A stretch of DNA of 64,000 bases from Pseudoxanthomonas koreensis (GTDB taxonomy: Bacteria; Pseudomonadota; Gammaproteobacteria; Xanthomonadales; Xanthomonadaceae), in the NCBI RefSeq assembly GCF_010093225.1, contig NZ_PDWM01000005.1, forward strand, positions 1-64,000. The letters are read 5' to 3'. The notes under the pieces were generated by a model that did no database searches, had not been told where the DNA came from, and saw only the letters and a list, made by a program, of their open reading frames with translations. This document shows positions 55,462-64,000 of this stretch, piece by piece (the stretch's first letter is position 1; every line of letters starts with the position of its first letter). The position numbers were made by a program, and so were the translations under genes.

Positions 55462-55488
55462 GAACTTTCCCGGGCAACGGCGGTCACA
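55462..55488 (+). promoter_or_regulatory. Sigma-E type autoregulatory promoter of rpoE
   Basis: GAACTT (55462-55467), an exact 16-base spacer, and TCACA (55484-55488). This fits the sigma-E pattern GGAACTT-N16-TCTGA well and lies 42 bases before the rpoE ATG, so sigma-E most likely drives its own operon. The rest of 55232-55461 shows nothing I can name apart from the fadB-like gene's promoter region. Confidence 0.7.
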
Positions 55489-55529
55489 AGGGTCCGGAAA
55501 CACCGGGCCGACATGGAGCAAGGCCCGGC

Positions 55530-56159
55530 ATGGCCGAAGGAACGCCGAAGGATCCGACCCAGGAGCTGGACCTCGAGCTGGTCCGCCGCGTGCAGCGTGG
55601 CGACAGCGCGGCCTTCGACCTGCTGGTGCGCAAGTACCAGCACCGGGTCACCGCGCTGATCGGGCGTTATGTCGCCGACTGGAGCGAGTGCCAGGACGTG
55701 GCGCAGGAAACGTTCCTGCGCGCGTACCGTGCCCTGGGCAATTTCCGCGGCGATGCCCAGTTCTATACCTGGTTGCACCGGATCGCAGTGAATACCGCCA
55801 CGAACCACCTGGTCGCCCACAACCGCCGTCCGCCCACGGACGACATCGACGCCAGCGACGCCGAGCAGTACGACCTCGGCGCGCGCCTGCGCGACACCGA
55901 CACGCCCGAGCGCGAGGCCATGCGCGAAGAGCTCGAACGCACGGTGATGAAGGCGGTGGACGCGCTGCCGGAAGAACTGCGGACCGCCATCACCCTGCGC
56001 GAGGTGGACGGCCTGAGCTACGACGAGATCGCGCAGAAGATGGATTGCCCGATCGGAACGGTGCGTTCGCGCATCTTCCGTGCCCGCGAAGCGATCGATG
56101 CGGAACTCCGTCCGCTGCTCGATGTCCAAAGTGCGACCCGCGAACGAAACCGTCCATGA
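55530..56159 (+). CDS. rpoE: RNA polymerase sigma-E factor (ECF, RpoE/AlgU)
   Basis: 209 residues. Sigma region 2 is DLLVRKYQHRVTALIGRYV with DVAQETFLRAYRALGNFRG; region 4 is LPEELRTAITLREVDGLSYDEIAQ with CPIGTVRSRIFRARE. It directs envelope-stress transcription and is held by the anti-sigma factor encoded directly downstream. The stop overlaps the rseA start by ATGA, so translation of the pair is coupled. Confidence 0.96.
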   Translation: MAEGTPKDPTQELDLELVRRVQRGDSAAFDLLVRKYQHRVTALIGRYVADWSECQDVAQETFLRAYRALGNFRGDAQFYTWLHRIAVNTATNHLVAHNRRPPTDDIDASDAEQYDLGARLRDTDTPEREAMREELERTVMKAVDALPEELRTAITLREVDGLSYDEIAQKMDCPIGTVRSRIFRAREAIDAELRPLLDVQSATRERNRP

Positions 56160-57088
56160 GCCACATGAGCCAGGATCCCCGCCAACCCGTGAATCCGTCC
56201 TCCGGCGACCCCGCCGGCGACAAGTTCGAACTGCATTACCGGCAGCAGCTGTCGGCCCTGGTCGACGGCGAACTGGCGCCGGACGAGGCGCGCTTCCTGC
56301 TGCGCCGGCTGGAGCACGACGGCGAACTGGCCGGCCGGCGCGAGCGCTGGCAGCTGTGCGGCGACGTGCTGCGCGGCCAGGTCCGGCGCGCGGCCGATCC
56401 GGCCCTGGCAGGCCGCGTGGCCGCGGCGATCGCCGCGGCGCCCGCGCTGGAAGCATCGCAACCGCGCGTGGCCAACGCCGGCCGCAGCCCGTCCTGGATC
56501 CGCTGGGGCGGTGGCGGTGCGGCCCTGGCCGCATCGGTGGCGGTGGTGGCCATGCTGGTCGGCCGCCAGGACATCGCCGACCCGGTCCCGGTGCCGGCGG
56601 TCGTGCAGCAGCAGGTCCTCCCGGCCACCGAGGCGGTGCTGGCGGCGGCTTCGCCCGTGGCGGCGCCGGCACCGGTCGTCACGTCGCCGGCACCGCGCAG
56701 TGCGCCGCGCCAGGTCGCGGTGGCGGCCACCCCCCGGGCCGTGCGCGCGCCGGTGCGCCGCGCCGAAGCGCGCGAGCTCCCCGACGTTGCCCAGATCCAC
56801 GCCGCGTCGCTGGCCGATGCCGCCAGCGCCGTGCCCGCCGCGGCCGTCGACACCGATCCGTTCGCGTCCTCCCATCCGCTGCAGGCGCGCCCCTGGCCGC
56901 GCGCGGTGCTGCCGGGCACGTCCGCCGGCGGTTACGCCGCCAGCCTGGGCAGCCTGCAGGGCACCGGCGGGCACGCCGCGCAGGCGCAGGAGCCGGTGGG
57001 TGCGTTCTACCCGTTCGATCCGCGCCTGCCCGCGCAGGTGTCCGCGCCCGACGGCACCGGCCTGCCCGTACCGCCGGACGGCGACTGA
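56156..57088 (+). CDS. rseA: Anti-sigma-E factor RseA
   Basis: 310 residues, longer than E. coli RseA (216). The N-terminal cytoplasmic sigma-binding domain (LHYRQQLSALVDGELAPDEA, WQLCGDVLRGQ) leads to one membrane helix (about 118-138, WGGGGAALAASVAVVAMLVG) and a periplasmic tail of about 170 residues rich in Ala and Pro. Regulated cleavage would free sigma-E under envelope stress. No rseB gene follows; the DegP protease gene is next. Confidence 0.9.
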   Translation: MSHMSQDPRQPVNPSSGDPAGDKFELHYRQQLSALVDGELAPDEARFLLRRLEHDGELAGRRERWQLCGDVLRGQVRRAADPALAGRVAAAIAAAPALEASQPRVANAGRSPSWIRWGGGGAALAASVAVVAMLVGRQDIADPVPVPAVVQQQVLPATEAVLAAASPVAAPAPVVTSPAPRSAPRQVAVAATPRAVRAPVRRAEARELPDVAQIHAASLADAASAVPAAAVDTDPFASSHPLQARPWPRAVLPGTSAGGYAASLGSLQGTGGHAAQAQEPVGAFYPFDPRLPAQVSAPDGTGLPVPPDGD

Positions 57089-57216
57089 CCGTCGCCACCC
57101 GGGCCGGATGCCGCGCCTCCCCACGCATTCCCGCGTTGTCGCTGCGTAGTCCGTGTCCCACGGTCCGCTGGACCGTGGCCACTCTTCCACTGCCCCGAAG
57201 GCATGAAACCGAAGGC

Positions 57217-58770
57217 ATGAAACCGATGAATTCCCGTGTCCGTCCCAGTCTCCTCGCCGCCCTGGTCCTGACCGCGCCGCTGATGGCCTGCGCGCGCTCG
57301 CCCGAGGCCGCCGCCCCGGTCGCGGTGCAGTCCGCGCCCGCCGTGGCCGCGCCCGCGGCGCCGTCGGCCCCGCTCGTGACCGGCCTGCCCGATTTCACCC
57401 GCCTGGTCGAACAGGTCGGCCCGGGCGTGGTCAACATCGAGGCCCGCATCGGCAGCCCGCGTGGCGCGGCGCGTGCCCGCGGCGGCATGCCTGACGACGA
57501 GCAGATCCCGGAGATTTTCCGCCGCTTCTTCGGCCCGGATTTCCCCGGCATGCCGGGGATGCCCGGCGGCCCTGGCCAGGACGCGCCCTCGGGGCGTTCG
57601 GTCGGCTCGGGCTTCATCATCTCGCCCGACGGCTACATCCTCACCAACCACCACGTGGTCGACGGCGCCGAGAGCATCACCGTGCGCCTGTCCGACCGCC
57701 GCGAGCTGACCGCCCGGCTGGTGGGCAGCGACGAGACCTACGACGTGGCCCTGCTCAAGGTCGACGGCAAGGGCCTGCCGAGCCTGCGCCAGGGTGGCTC
57801 GTCCGCGATCAAGCCCGGCCAGTGGGTGGTGGCGATCGGTTCGCCGCGGGGCCTGGACCAGTCGGTCACCGCCGGCATCGTCAGCGCGGTCGGCCGCACC
57901 GGCGGCCCGGGTCAGCAGTACGTGCCCTTCATCCAGACCGACGTGGCGATCAACCGCGGCAACTCCGGTGGCCCGCTGCTCAATACGTCCGGCGAAGTGG
58001 TCGGGATCAACTCGCAGATCCTGAGCAACTCCGGCGGCTACATGGGCGTGAGCTTCGCCATCCCGATGGACCTGGCGATGCGCGCGGTGGAGCAGATCAA
58101 GAAGACCGGCAAGGTCAGCCGCGGCATGCTCGGCGTGCAGATCCAGGGCCTGGACGCGACCCGCGCCCGCGCCATGGGCCTGCCCGACAGCAACGGCGCG
58201 CTGGTCAACAGCGTCGAGCCGGATAGCGCCGCGGAAAAGGGTGGCATCGAGATCGGCGACGTGATCGTCTCGGTCAACGGCCAGGCCGTGGCCACCAGCG
58301 CCGACCTGCCGCCGATGGTCGGCATGCTGCCGCCGGGCACCAAGGCGAAGATCGGCGTGATCCGCGACGGCAAGCCGCGCGAGATCGGGGTGACCCTGGG
58401 CGAGCTGGCCAGCGACGCGCAGCGCGCCGCCAGCGGCCCGGACGATGGCGGCGCGGCGGCGCCGCCGGCTTCTGCGGTGGCCAGGCTGGGCCTGCGCGTG
58501 GCCGAACTGGACGCCGCTACGCGGGGCCGCCTCGGCCTCAAGGCCGGCGAGGGCGTGGCCGTGGCCGGCGTGGACGGCCGCGAGGCACGCGAAGCCGGGC
58601 TGCAGCCGGGCATGGCGATCCTGCGCGTGGGCCGCACTCCCGTCGGCAGCGTGGCCGAGCTGGAGCGCCAGCTGCGCGGGGTCGACGACGGCGACGCGGT
58701 GATGCTGCTGGTGCGCACCCCCGGCGGCACCACCAGCTTCATCGCCCTGACCGCCGGTTCGCAGGACTGA
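57217..58770 (+). CDS. degP: Periplasmic serine protease DegP/MucD (HtrA family)
   Basis: 517 residues. The signal sequence ends with LMAC (Cys25), so it could be a lipoprotein. The trypsin-like domain has His146 (TNHHVVDGA), Asp176 (YDVALLKVD) and Ser250 (RGNSGGPLL). Two PDZ domains follow (about 300-390 and 415-510). It degrades misfolded envelope proteins and belongs to the sigma-E operon. The start is ambiguous: a 14-base tandem repeat gives ATGs at 57203 (out of frame), 57217 and 57226. The out-of-frame one opens a five-codon mini-ORF whose stop overlaps ATG 57217. Confidence 0.93.
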   Translation: MKPMNSRVRPSLLAALVLTAPLMACARSPEAAAPVAVQSAPAVAAPAAPSAPLVTGLPDFTRLVEQVGPGVVNIEARIGSPRGAARARGGMPDDEQIPEIFRRFFGPDFPGMPGMPGGPGQDAPSGRSVGSGFIISPDGYILTNHHVVDGAESITVRLSDRRELTARLVGSDETYDVALLKVDGKGLPSLRQGGSSAIKPGQWVVAIGSPRGLDQSVTAGIVSAVGRTGGPGQQYVPFIQTDVAINRGNSGGPLLNTSGEVVGINSQILSNSGGYMGVSFAIPMDLAMRAVEQIKKTGKVSRGMLGVQIQGLDATRARAMGLPDSNGALVNSVEPDSAAEKGGIEIGDVIVSVNGQAVATSADLPPMVGMLPPGTKAKIGVIRDGKPREIGVTLGELASDAQRAASGPDDGGAAAPPASAVARLGLRVAELDAATRGRLGLKAGEGVAVAGVDGREAREAGLQPGMAILRVGRTPVGSVAELERQLRGVDDGDAVMLLVRTPGGTTSFIALTAGSQD

Positions 58771-58820
58771 CCGGCCGGCCGGGCGCGGCGCCGCTTGGGC
58801 GGCTGCCGCGGCTGGCCGGC

Positions 58821-58870
58821 CCCCGCCCGGCACCGGTTGAACCCCCGGCTGCCGGTGCGGCCGGGCGGGG
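58821..58870 (+). terminator. Long GC hairpin between degP and lepA
   Basis: CCCCGCCCGG (58821-58830) pairs with CCGGGCGGGG (58861-58870), and inside it CACCGG pairs with CCGGTG. It has no T-tail. It may end the rpoE operon or protect the message. Confidence 0.35.
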
Positions 58871-58930
58871 GCGGGGCCGATGCCGTGCGCAGCCGGGCCA
58901 GTGGCCCCGGAGTGTGGGCCACCCGCGGCG

Positions 58931-58939
58931 TGCGATAAT
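58931..58939 (+). promoter_or_regulatory. Extended -10 promoter of lepA
   Basis: TGCGATAAT fits an extended -10 (TGn followed by GATAAT). The -35 region is weak. The start of transcription would be about 33 bases before ATG 58979. Confidence 0.5.
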
Positions 58940-58978
58940 CCGCCGTTGTCCGACGACGGCGCAGACCGCCGCCCCCCA

Positions 58979-60787
58979 ATGTCCCCAGATTCGATGCGGT
59001 TCATCCGCAACTTTTCCATCATCGCCCACGTCGACCACGGCAAGTCGACCCTCGCCGACCGCATCATCCAGCTGTGCGGCGGGCTGGAGGCGCGCGAGAT
59101 GGAAGCGCAGGTGCTCGACTCCAACCCGATCGAGCGCGAGCGCGGCATCACCATCAAGGCCCAGTCCGTCTCGCTGCCGTACAAGGCAAAGGACGGCAAC
59201 ACCTATTTCCTGAACTTCATCGACACCCCCGGCCACGTCGACTTCTCCTACGAGGTCAGCCGCTCGCTGGCCGCCTGCGAAGGCGCGCTGCTGGTGGTCG
59301 ACGCCGCCCAGGGCGTGGAGGCGCAGTCGGTCGCCAACTGCTACACCGCGGTGGAGCAGGGCCTGGAAGTGGTGCCGGTGCTGAACAAGATCGACCTGCC
59401 CACCGCCGACATCGAGCGGGCCAAGGCCGAGATCGAGGCGGTGATCGGCATCGATGCCGAAGACGCGGTCGCGGTCAGTGCCAAGACCGGGCTGAACGTG
59501 GGCGATGTGCTGGAGGCGATCGTCCAGCGCATCCCGCCGCCGGTGCCGCGCGATACCGACAAGCTGCAGGCGCTGATCATCGACTCCTGGTTCGACAACT
59601 ACCTGGGCGTGGTCTCGCTGGTGCGGGTCATGCAGGGCGAGATCAAGGCCAAGAGCAAGCTCCTGGTGATGTCCACCGGCCGCACCCACGAGGTCGACAA
59701 GGTCGGCGTGTTCACCCCCAAGCGCAAGGAAACTGCGGCGCTGCGCGCCGGCGAGGTCGGCTGGATCACCGCCTCGATCAAGGACGTGCACGGCGCGCCG
59801 GTGGGCGACACGCTCACCCTGGCCGGCGACCCGGCGCCGAAGCCGCTGCCGGGCTTCCAGGAAATGCAGCCGCGCGTGTTCGCCGGCCTGTTCCCGGTCA
59901 ACGCCGAGGACTACCCGGACCTGCGCGAGGCGCTGGACAAGCTGCGCCTGAACGACGCGGCGCTGCGCTTCGAGCCGGAGAGTTCCGAGGCGATGGGCTT
60001 CGGCTTCCGCTGCGGCTTCCTCGGCATGCTGCACATGGAGATCGTGCAGGAGCGGCTGGAGCGCGAATACGACCTGGACCTGATCAGCACCGCGCCGACC
60101 GTGGTCTACGAGGTGCTGAAGACCGACGGCAGCGTGGTGCCGCTGGACAACCCGGCCAAGCTGCCGCAGGCCAACCTGGTGCAGGAAGTGCGCGAGCCGA
60201 TCATCCGCGCCAACATCCTTACCCCCGAGGCCTACATCGGCGCGATCATCAAGCTGTGCGAGGACAAGCGCGGCGTGCAGATCGGCATCACCTACATGGC
60301 CAGCCAGGTGCAGATCAGCTACGAGCTGCCGATGGCCGAGGTGGTGCTGGACTTCTTCGACAAGCTCAAGTCGGTCAGCCGCGGCTACGCCTCGCTGGAC
60401 TACCACTTCCTGCGCTTCGACGCCGGCCCGTTCGTGCGCGTGGACACGCTGATCAACGGCGACCGGGTCGACGCGCTGTCGATCATCGTCCACCGCAGCC
60501 ATGCCGACCGCCGCGGCCGCGAGCTGACCGAGAAGATGAAGGAGCTGATCCCGCGGCAGCAGTTCGACGTGGCCATCCAGGCCGCGGTCGGTTCGCAGAT
60601 CATCGCCCGCACCACGGTCAAGGCGCTGCGCAAGAACGTGCTGGCCAAGTGCTACGGCGGCGACATCTCGCGCAAGAAGAAGCTGCTGGAGAAGCAGAAG
60701 GAAGGCAAGAAGCGGATGAAGCAGGTCGGCCGCGTCGAGATCCCGCAGGAAGCCTTCCTCGCCGTGCTGCAGGTGGACAGCAAGTGA
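58979..60787 (+). CDS. lepA: Elongation factor 4 (LepA), ribosome-associated GTPase
   Basis: 602 residues. G1 is [10 protein letters not shown]2 lies around [11 protein letters not shown]3 is DTPGHVDF and G4 is LNKIDL. The C-terminal LepA-specific domain ends in a basic stretch ([20 protein letters not shown]). It acts on translation initiation or back-translocation under stress. ATG 58979 gives [11 protein letters not shown] 58994 in frame is five residues shorter and equally without a Shine-Dalgarno sequence. It lies upstream of lepB, the classical lep operon. Confidence 0.97.
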   Translation: MSPDSMRFIRNFSIIAHVDHGKSTLADRIIQLCGGLEAREMEAQVLDSNPIERERGITIKAQSVSLPYKAKDGNTYFLNFIDTPGHVDFSYEVSRSLAACEGALLVVDAAQGVEAQSVANCYTAVEQGLEVVPVLNKIDLPTADIERAKAEIEAVIGIDAEDAVAVSAKTGLNVGDVLEAIVQRIPPPVPRDTDKLQALIIDSWFDNYLGVVSLVRVMQGEIKAKSKLLVMSTGRTHEVDKVGVFTPKRKETAALRAGEVGWITASIKDVHGAPVGDTLTLAGDPAPKPLPGFQEMQPRVFAGLFPVNAEDYPDLREALDKLRLNDAALRFEPESSEAMGFGFRCGFLGMLHMEIVQERLEREYDLDLISTAPTVVYEVLKTDGSVVPLDNPAKLPQANLVQEVREPIIRANILTPEAYIGAIIKLCEDKRGVQIGITYMASQVQISYELPMAEVVLDFFDKLKSVSRGYASLDYHFLRFDAGPFVRVDTLINGDRVDALSIIVHRSHADRRGRELTEKMKELIPRQQFDVAIQAAVGSQIIARTTVKALRKNVLAKCYGGDISRKKKLLEKQKEGKKRMKQVGRVEIPQEAFLAVLQVDSK

Positions 60788-60896
60788 CCTGTGCCGGCCG
60801 CAGCGTGCGTTCTCTTCCGCGCGCCCTGCATGACACCTGCCGCTCCCCCGTGACGTCCCCCGTTGATGCCCCCGTTTCCGTCGCCAAGGATCCCGC

Positions 60897-61697
60897 ATGA
60901 AATGGTTTGAACTCGGCCTGGTCGTGCTCACCTTCGCCACCGGCCTGGTCTGGCTGCTCGACCGGCTGTTCCTGGCGAAGCGCCGCGCCGCCCGCGACGG
61001 CCTGCTGGCCGAAGAACCGGTGGTGGTGGACTACTCGCGCGCGTTCTTCCCGGTGCTGGCGCTGGTGCTGGTGCTGCGCAGCTTCGTCGCCGAGCCGTAC
61101 AAGATCCCGTCCAGCTCGATGATGCCGAACCTGCTGATCGGCGATTTCATCCTGGTCAACAAGTTCACCTACGGCCTGCGGCTGCCGGTGAACAACCACA
61201 AGTTCCTGGCGCTGGGCGAGCCGCAGCGTGGCGAGGTGGTGGTGTTCAAGCCGCCGCACGCGCCGGACCAGAACTGGATCAAGCGGGTGATCGGCCTGCC
61301 GGGCGACACCATCGGTTTCCATGGCGACACCCTGTTCGTCAACGGCGAGGCCGTGCAGTACCAGGAGCTGGGCGAGTTCACCGGCCAGGGCCGCGGCGCG
61401 GAGATGAACGGGGCGAGCCTGCTGCTGGAGAAGCTGCCCGGGCGCGAGCACCAGGTGCTGGAATGGGTCGGCCGCGCCAACCCGGCCGGGCAGGGCGAGT
61501 GGACGGTCCCGGCCGGCCACTATTTCGTAATGGGCGACAATCGTGATAATAGCGAGGACAGCCGGTTCTGGACCCAGACCCACTTCCTGCCCGAGGAGAA
61601 CCTGCGGGGCAGGGCGTTCCTGATCTGGCTCAATTGCGAAGGGTGGTTCTGCAAGGGGAGTTTCGATCCTTCGCGGATCGGGACGAAGATCAAGTAA
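60897..61697 (+). CDS. lepB: Signal peptidase I
   Basis: 266 residues. Two N-terminal membrane helices (about 4-26 and 50-66). The nucleophile Ser74 is in IPSSSMMP and the general base Lys129 in WIKRVIGLPGD. GDNRDNSEDSRFW is the conserved box E. It cleaves Sec and Tat signal peptides at the periplasmic face. It follows lepA by 109 bases and precedes the DUF4845 gene. Confidence 0.97.
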   Translation: MKWFELGLVVLTFATGLVWLLDRLFLAKRRAARDGLLAEEPVVVDYSRAFFPVLALVLVLRSFVAEPYKIPSSSMMPNLLIGDFILVNKFTYGLRLPVNNHKFLALGEPQRGEVVVFKPPHAPDQNWIKRVIGLPGDTIGFHGDTLFVNGEAVQYQELGEFTGQGRGAEMNGASLLLEKLPGREHQVLEWVGRANPAGQGEWTVPAGHYFVMGDNRDNSEDSRFWTQTHFLPEENLRGRAFLIWLNCEGWFCKGSFDPSRIGTKIK

Positions 61698-61761
61698 CGC
61701 GCAGCCGGTTCCGGGTACAAAGGGCCGGGGCGCACGGGCGCAAGTTCATGGGGGATTGGCA

Positions 61762-62142
61762 ATGAAGCGCAAGCAGAGCGGTCTGAGCCTGATCGGGTTC
61801 CTGGTGGTGCTGGCGGTGGTCGGCTTCGCCGCGTACGTGGGCATGAAGCTGTTCCCGATGTACCAGGAGTACTACTCGGTCACCTCGGCGATGAAGGGCC
61901 TGGCCAACGAGCCGGGCGTGGCGGACATGGACCCGGCCAAGGTCCAGGACCTGTTCTTCCGCCGCCTGTACATCAACTACTCCGAGAACGTGAAGCCGCA
62001 GAACGTGAAGTTCGAGCGCACCGACGGCGGCTGGAAGATGCGGGTCAACTACGAGGTGCGCCGCCCGCTGGTCGGCAACCTGGACGTGGTGGGCAAGTTC
62101 GACCGCACCCAGGAACTCACCCGGCGTGGCGGTGGCGACTGA
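61762..62142 (+). CDS. DUF4845 single-pass membrane protein
   Basis: 126 residues. The N-terminal [21 protein letters not shown] resembles a type IV pilin-like signal ([11 protein letters not shown]) and gives one membrane helix; the rest should be periplasmic. DUF4845 proteins sit between lepB and rnc in many beta- and gammaproteobacteria, and their role is not known to me. GGGGGA lies six bases before ATG 61762; a TTG at 61756 in frame is an alternative. Confidence 0.88.
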   Translation: MKRKQSGLSLIGFLVVLAVVGFAAYVGMKLFPMYQEYYSVTSAMKGLANEPGVADMDPAKVQDLFFRRLYINYSENVKPQNVKFERTDGGWKMRVNYEVRRPLVGNLDVVGKFDRTQELTRRGGGD

Positions 62143-62149
62143 GCGCACG

Positions 62150-62821
62150 ATGATGCGCGACCGGATCGGGCACGCCTTCGCCGATCCGTCGCTGCTGGCG
62201 CAGGCGCTGACCCATCGCAGCGCCGGCAGCCCGCACAACGAACGCCTGGAATTCCTCGGCGACGGGGTGGTGAACCTGATCGCCGCCGAGGCGCTGTACG
62301 CGCGCTGGCCCGGCGCCGACGAGGGCGTGCTCACCCGCGCCCGCGCCGAACTGGTGCGCGAGGCCGCGCTGGCGGTGATCGCGCGCGGGCTGGAACTGGG
62401 CGAGCGCCTGACCCTGGGCCCGGGCGAGCTGAAGTCCGGCGGCTTCCGCCGCGATTCGATCCTGGCCGACGCGCTGGAGGCGGTGGTCGCGGCGATCTAC
62501 CTGGACGCCGGCTACGAGGCCTGCCGCGCCGTGGTCCTGCCCTGGTTCGAGCCGGCCCCGGCCCCGCTGCCGGCCGGCCGGCCGGAGAAGGACGCCAAGA
62601 CCCGCCTGCAGGAATGGCTGCAGGCGCGGCAGCGGCCGCTGCCGGCGTACGAACTGGTCTCCGAGAGCGGCGAGGAACACGCCAAGGTCTTCCTCTGCCG
62701 GTGTACCCTGAGCGAGCCCGCGGTCAGCGCCGAAGGGCAGGGCACCTCGCGCCGGCTGGCCGAACAGGCGGCGGCAGCGGCGGTGCTGGACCGGCTGGAG
62801 CCCCCGCTCCGGCATCCATGA
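62150..62821 (+). CDS. rnc: Ribonuclease III
   Basis: 223 residues from ATG 62150; ATG 62153 and GTG 62126 are in-frame alternatives. The signature [12 protein letters not shown] has Glu34 and Asp38, and [13 protein letters not shown] has Asp107 and Glu110, the four metal ligands. The double-stranded RNA-binding domain covers about 145-215 ([11 protein letters not shown] and a C-terminal [14 protein letters not shown]). It processes rRNA and other duplex RNAs. It is followed by era after 25 bases. Confidence 0.96.
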   Translation: MMRDRIGHAFADPSLLAQALTHRSAGSPHNERLEFLGDGVVNLIAAEALYARWPGADEGVLTRARAELVREAALAVIARGLELGERLTLGPGELKSGGFRRDSILADALEAVVAAIYLDAGYEACRAVVLPWFEPAPAPLPAGRPEKDAKTRLQEWLQARQRPLPAYELVSESGEEHAKVFLCRCTLSEPAVSAEGQGTSRRLAEQAAAAAVLDRLEPPLRHP

Positions 62822-62846
62822 GCTTCCCCGCCAGTTTCAGGTCAAC

Positions 62847-63764
62847 GTGAACTCCGAACACTCTGAAGATTCCCATCGCTGCGGCAGCGTTGCGGTGATC
62901 GGCCGGCCCAACGTCGGCAAGTCGACCCTGGTCAATGCCATGGTCGGCGCCAAGGTCAGCATCGTTTCCAACCGGCCGCAGACCACCCGCCACCGGCTGC
63001 TGGGCATCGCCACGGTCGAGGGTGGGCAGCTGCTGCTGGTCGACACTCCCGGCCTGCACCGCGAACAGGGCCGGTTCAAGGCCTCGGCGATGAGCCGGGT
63101 GATGAACCGCGCCGCGCGCGGCGCGGTCGAGGACGTCGACGCGGCGCTGATGGTGGTCGAGGCCGGGCGCTGGGACGAGGAGGACACCCTGGTGTTCAAC
63201 GTCCTGCGCGACGGCGGCATCCCGGTGGTGCTGGCGGTGAACAAGGTCGACCGGCTCAAGGACAAGAGCGCGCTGCTGCCGTTCCTGGGCCAGGTCAGCG
63301 AAGGCCGCGACTTCGCCGCCATCCACCCGGTCTCCGCGCTCAAGCGCAAGGGCCTGGAGGCGCTGGTGCGCGACCTGCTCAAGCTGGTGCCCGAGGCGCC
63401 GCCGGCGTACGAGGAAGACGAGATCACCGACCGCAGCCAGCGCTTCCTCGCCGGCGAGCTGGTCCGCGAGCAGCTGATGCGCCAGCTCGGCGACGAACTG
63501 CCGTACGCGACCACGGTGGAGATCGAGCGCTTCGCCGAGGATGGCGAGCTGCTGCGCATTGGCGCGGTGATCTGGGTCGAGCGCGAAGGCCAGAAGCCGA
63601 TCGTGATCGGCAAGGCCGGCACGCGCCTGCGCGACATCGGCAGCAAGGCGCGCCAGCACATGGAGCGGCTGTTCGGGCGCAAGGTGTTCCTGGAGACCTG
63701 GGTGCGCGTGCGCGAAGGCTGGTCCGACGACGAAGCGGCGCTGAAGGCCTTCGGCTACGACTGA
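62847..63764 (+). CDS. era: GTPase Era
   Basis: 305 residues from a GTG start at 62847. G1 is GRPNVGKST (19-27), G2 falls in PQTTRHR, G3 is DTPG and G4 is NKVD. The C-terminal KH domain binds the 3' end of 16S rRNA ([15 protein letters not shown]). It assists 30S maturation. The order rnc-era-recO is conserved. Confidence 0.97.
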   Translation: MNSEHSEDSHRCGSVAVIGRPNVGKSTLVNAMVGAKVSIVSNRPQTTRHRLLGIATVEGGQLLLVDTPGLHREQGRFKASAMSRVMNRAARGAVEDVDAALMVVEAGRWDEEDTLVFNVLRDGGIPVVLAVNKVDRLKDKSALLPFLGQVSEGRDFAAIHPVSALKRKGLEALVRDLLKLVPEAPPAYEEDEITDRSQRFLAGELVREQLMRQLGDELPYATTVEIERFAEDGELLRIGAVIWVEREGQKPIVIGKAGTRLRDIGSKARQHMERLFGRKVFLETWVRVREGWSDDEAALKAFGYD

Positions 63765-63781
63765 GGGGCGTGGGCCAACCC

Positions 63782-64000
63782 ATGCGCATCGAAGGCGAGA
63801 CCGGTTTCGTCCTGCACGCGCGGCCCTGGCGCGAGACCAGCCTGCTGGTGGAGGTGCTGAGCGCCGGCCATGGCCGCATCGGCCTGGTCGCGCGCGGGGT
63901 GCAGTCGCCGAAGCGGCAGGTGCTGCGCGCGGCGCTGCAGCCGCTGCAGCACATCCGCTTCGACGCGGTACTGGCCGGCGAGCTGGCGCAGCTGCGTGCG
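63782..64000 (+). CDS. recO: DNA repair protein RecO, N-terminal part (cut by window edge)
   Basis: The first 73 codons are present. [39 protein letters not shown]-like sequence is the RecO OB-fold opening. It works with RecR (30176 in this window) to load RecA. It starts 18 bases after the era stop. Confidence 0.93.
   Translation, partial: MRIEGETGFVLHARPWRETSLLVEVLSAGHGRIGLVARGVQSPKRQVLRAALQPLQHIRFDAVLAGELAQLRA

Overview
The window is a contiguous piece of a high-GC gammaproteobacterial chromosome, almost certainly from the Xanthomonadaceae/Lysobacteraceae (Lysobacter, Luteimonas, Pseudoxanthomonas, Stenotrophomonas or Xanthomonas relatives). This rests on protein character and on gene order: tig-clpP-clpX-lon-hupB, mltD-gloB-methyltransferase-rnhA-dnaQ, ffs/tRNA-Ser/dnaX-ybaB-recR, yceF/yceD-rpmF-fabH-fabD-fabG-acpP-fabF-pabB-mltG-tmk-holB-pilZ, and rpoE-rseA-degP-lepA-lepB-rnc-era-recO. 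Nearly all of it is core housekeeping DNA. I see no prophage, transposase gene, CRISPR array or rRNA operon.

Layout. 0.1-0.75 kb: five tRNA genes on the minus strand (Pro, Arg, His, Lys, Leu in transcription order). 1-7.7 kb: protein folding and proteolysis (trigger factor, ClpP, ClpX, Lon with a heat-shock type promoter) and HU, then tRNA-Val, tRNA-Asp and PpiD. 10-14.8 kb: MltD and GloB on minus, divergent from a methyltransferase, RNase HI and the DNA polymerase III proofreading subunit, then a PP2C phosphatase. 15-25.4 kb: tRNA-Ser(CGA), a DUF6165 protein, a spermidine-synthase-like membrane protein, a family 9 glycosyltransferase, and a tight plus-strand operon joining a Kdo kinase, a metallo-beta-lactamase-fold protein, moaA-C-D-E and a beta-propeller protein. 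25.4-27.8 kb is the only clearly accessory stretch: between the 4.5S RNA gene and tRNA-Ser(GGA)/dnaX lie an HTH protein behind a 30-bp palindrome, a DUF1778-GNAT toxin-antitoxin pair, an 80-bp inverted-repeat element and a broken copy of a tRNA 3' end. 28-31.4 kb: dnaX-ybaB-recR and a HIT protein. 31.4-40.7 kb: a Slp-type lipoprotein, a MoxR-DUF58-transglutaminase operon, and a divergent three-gene membrane glycosyltransferase cassette. 40.7-53 kb: the fatty acid synthesis cluster running into pabB, mltG, tmk, holB and pilZ. 53-64 kb: a beta-oxidation fusion enzyme, the sigma-E envelope stress operon, then translation, secretion and RNA-processing genes to the edge of recO.

Working together: the window combines cytoplasmic and envelope protein quality control (Tig, ClpXP, Lon, PpiD, RpoE-RseA-DegP), replication and repair (DnaQ, RnhA, DnaX, HolB, RecR, RecO), lipid synthesis (FabH/D/G/F, ACP) and breakdown (FadB-like), molybdopterin synthesis, and envelope sugar chemistry (KdkA, GT9, GT-C/GT2 cassette, MltD, MltG).

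Non-coding structure is the most distinctive part: two 134-135 bp elements with 29-30 bp perfect inverted termini (one supplies the recR stop codon), a 57-bp near-palindrome after tRNA-Ser(CGA), an 80-bp stem element, and several genes with -10 boxes so close to the start codon that leaderless transcripts are likely. I did not find a clearly new multi-gene system; the best candidates for one are the 25.7-27.7 kb island and the glycosyltransferase cassette.
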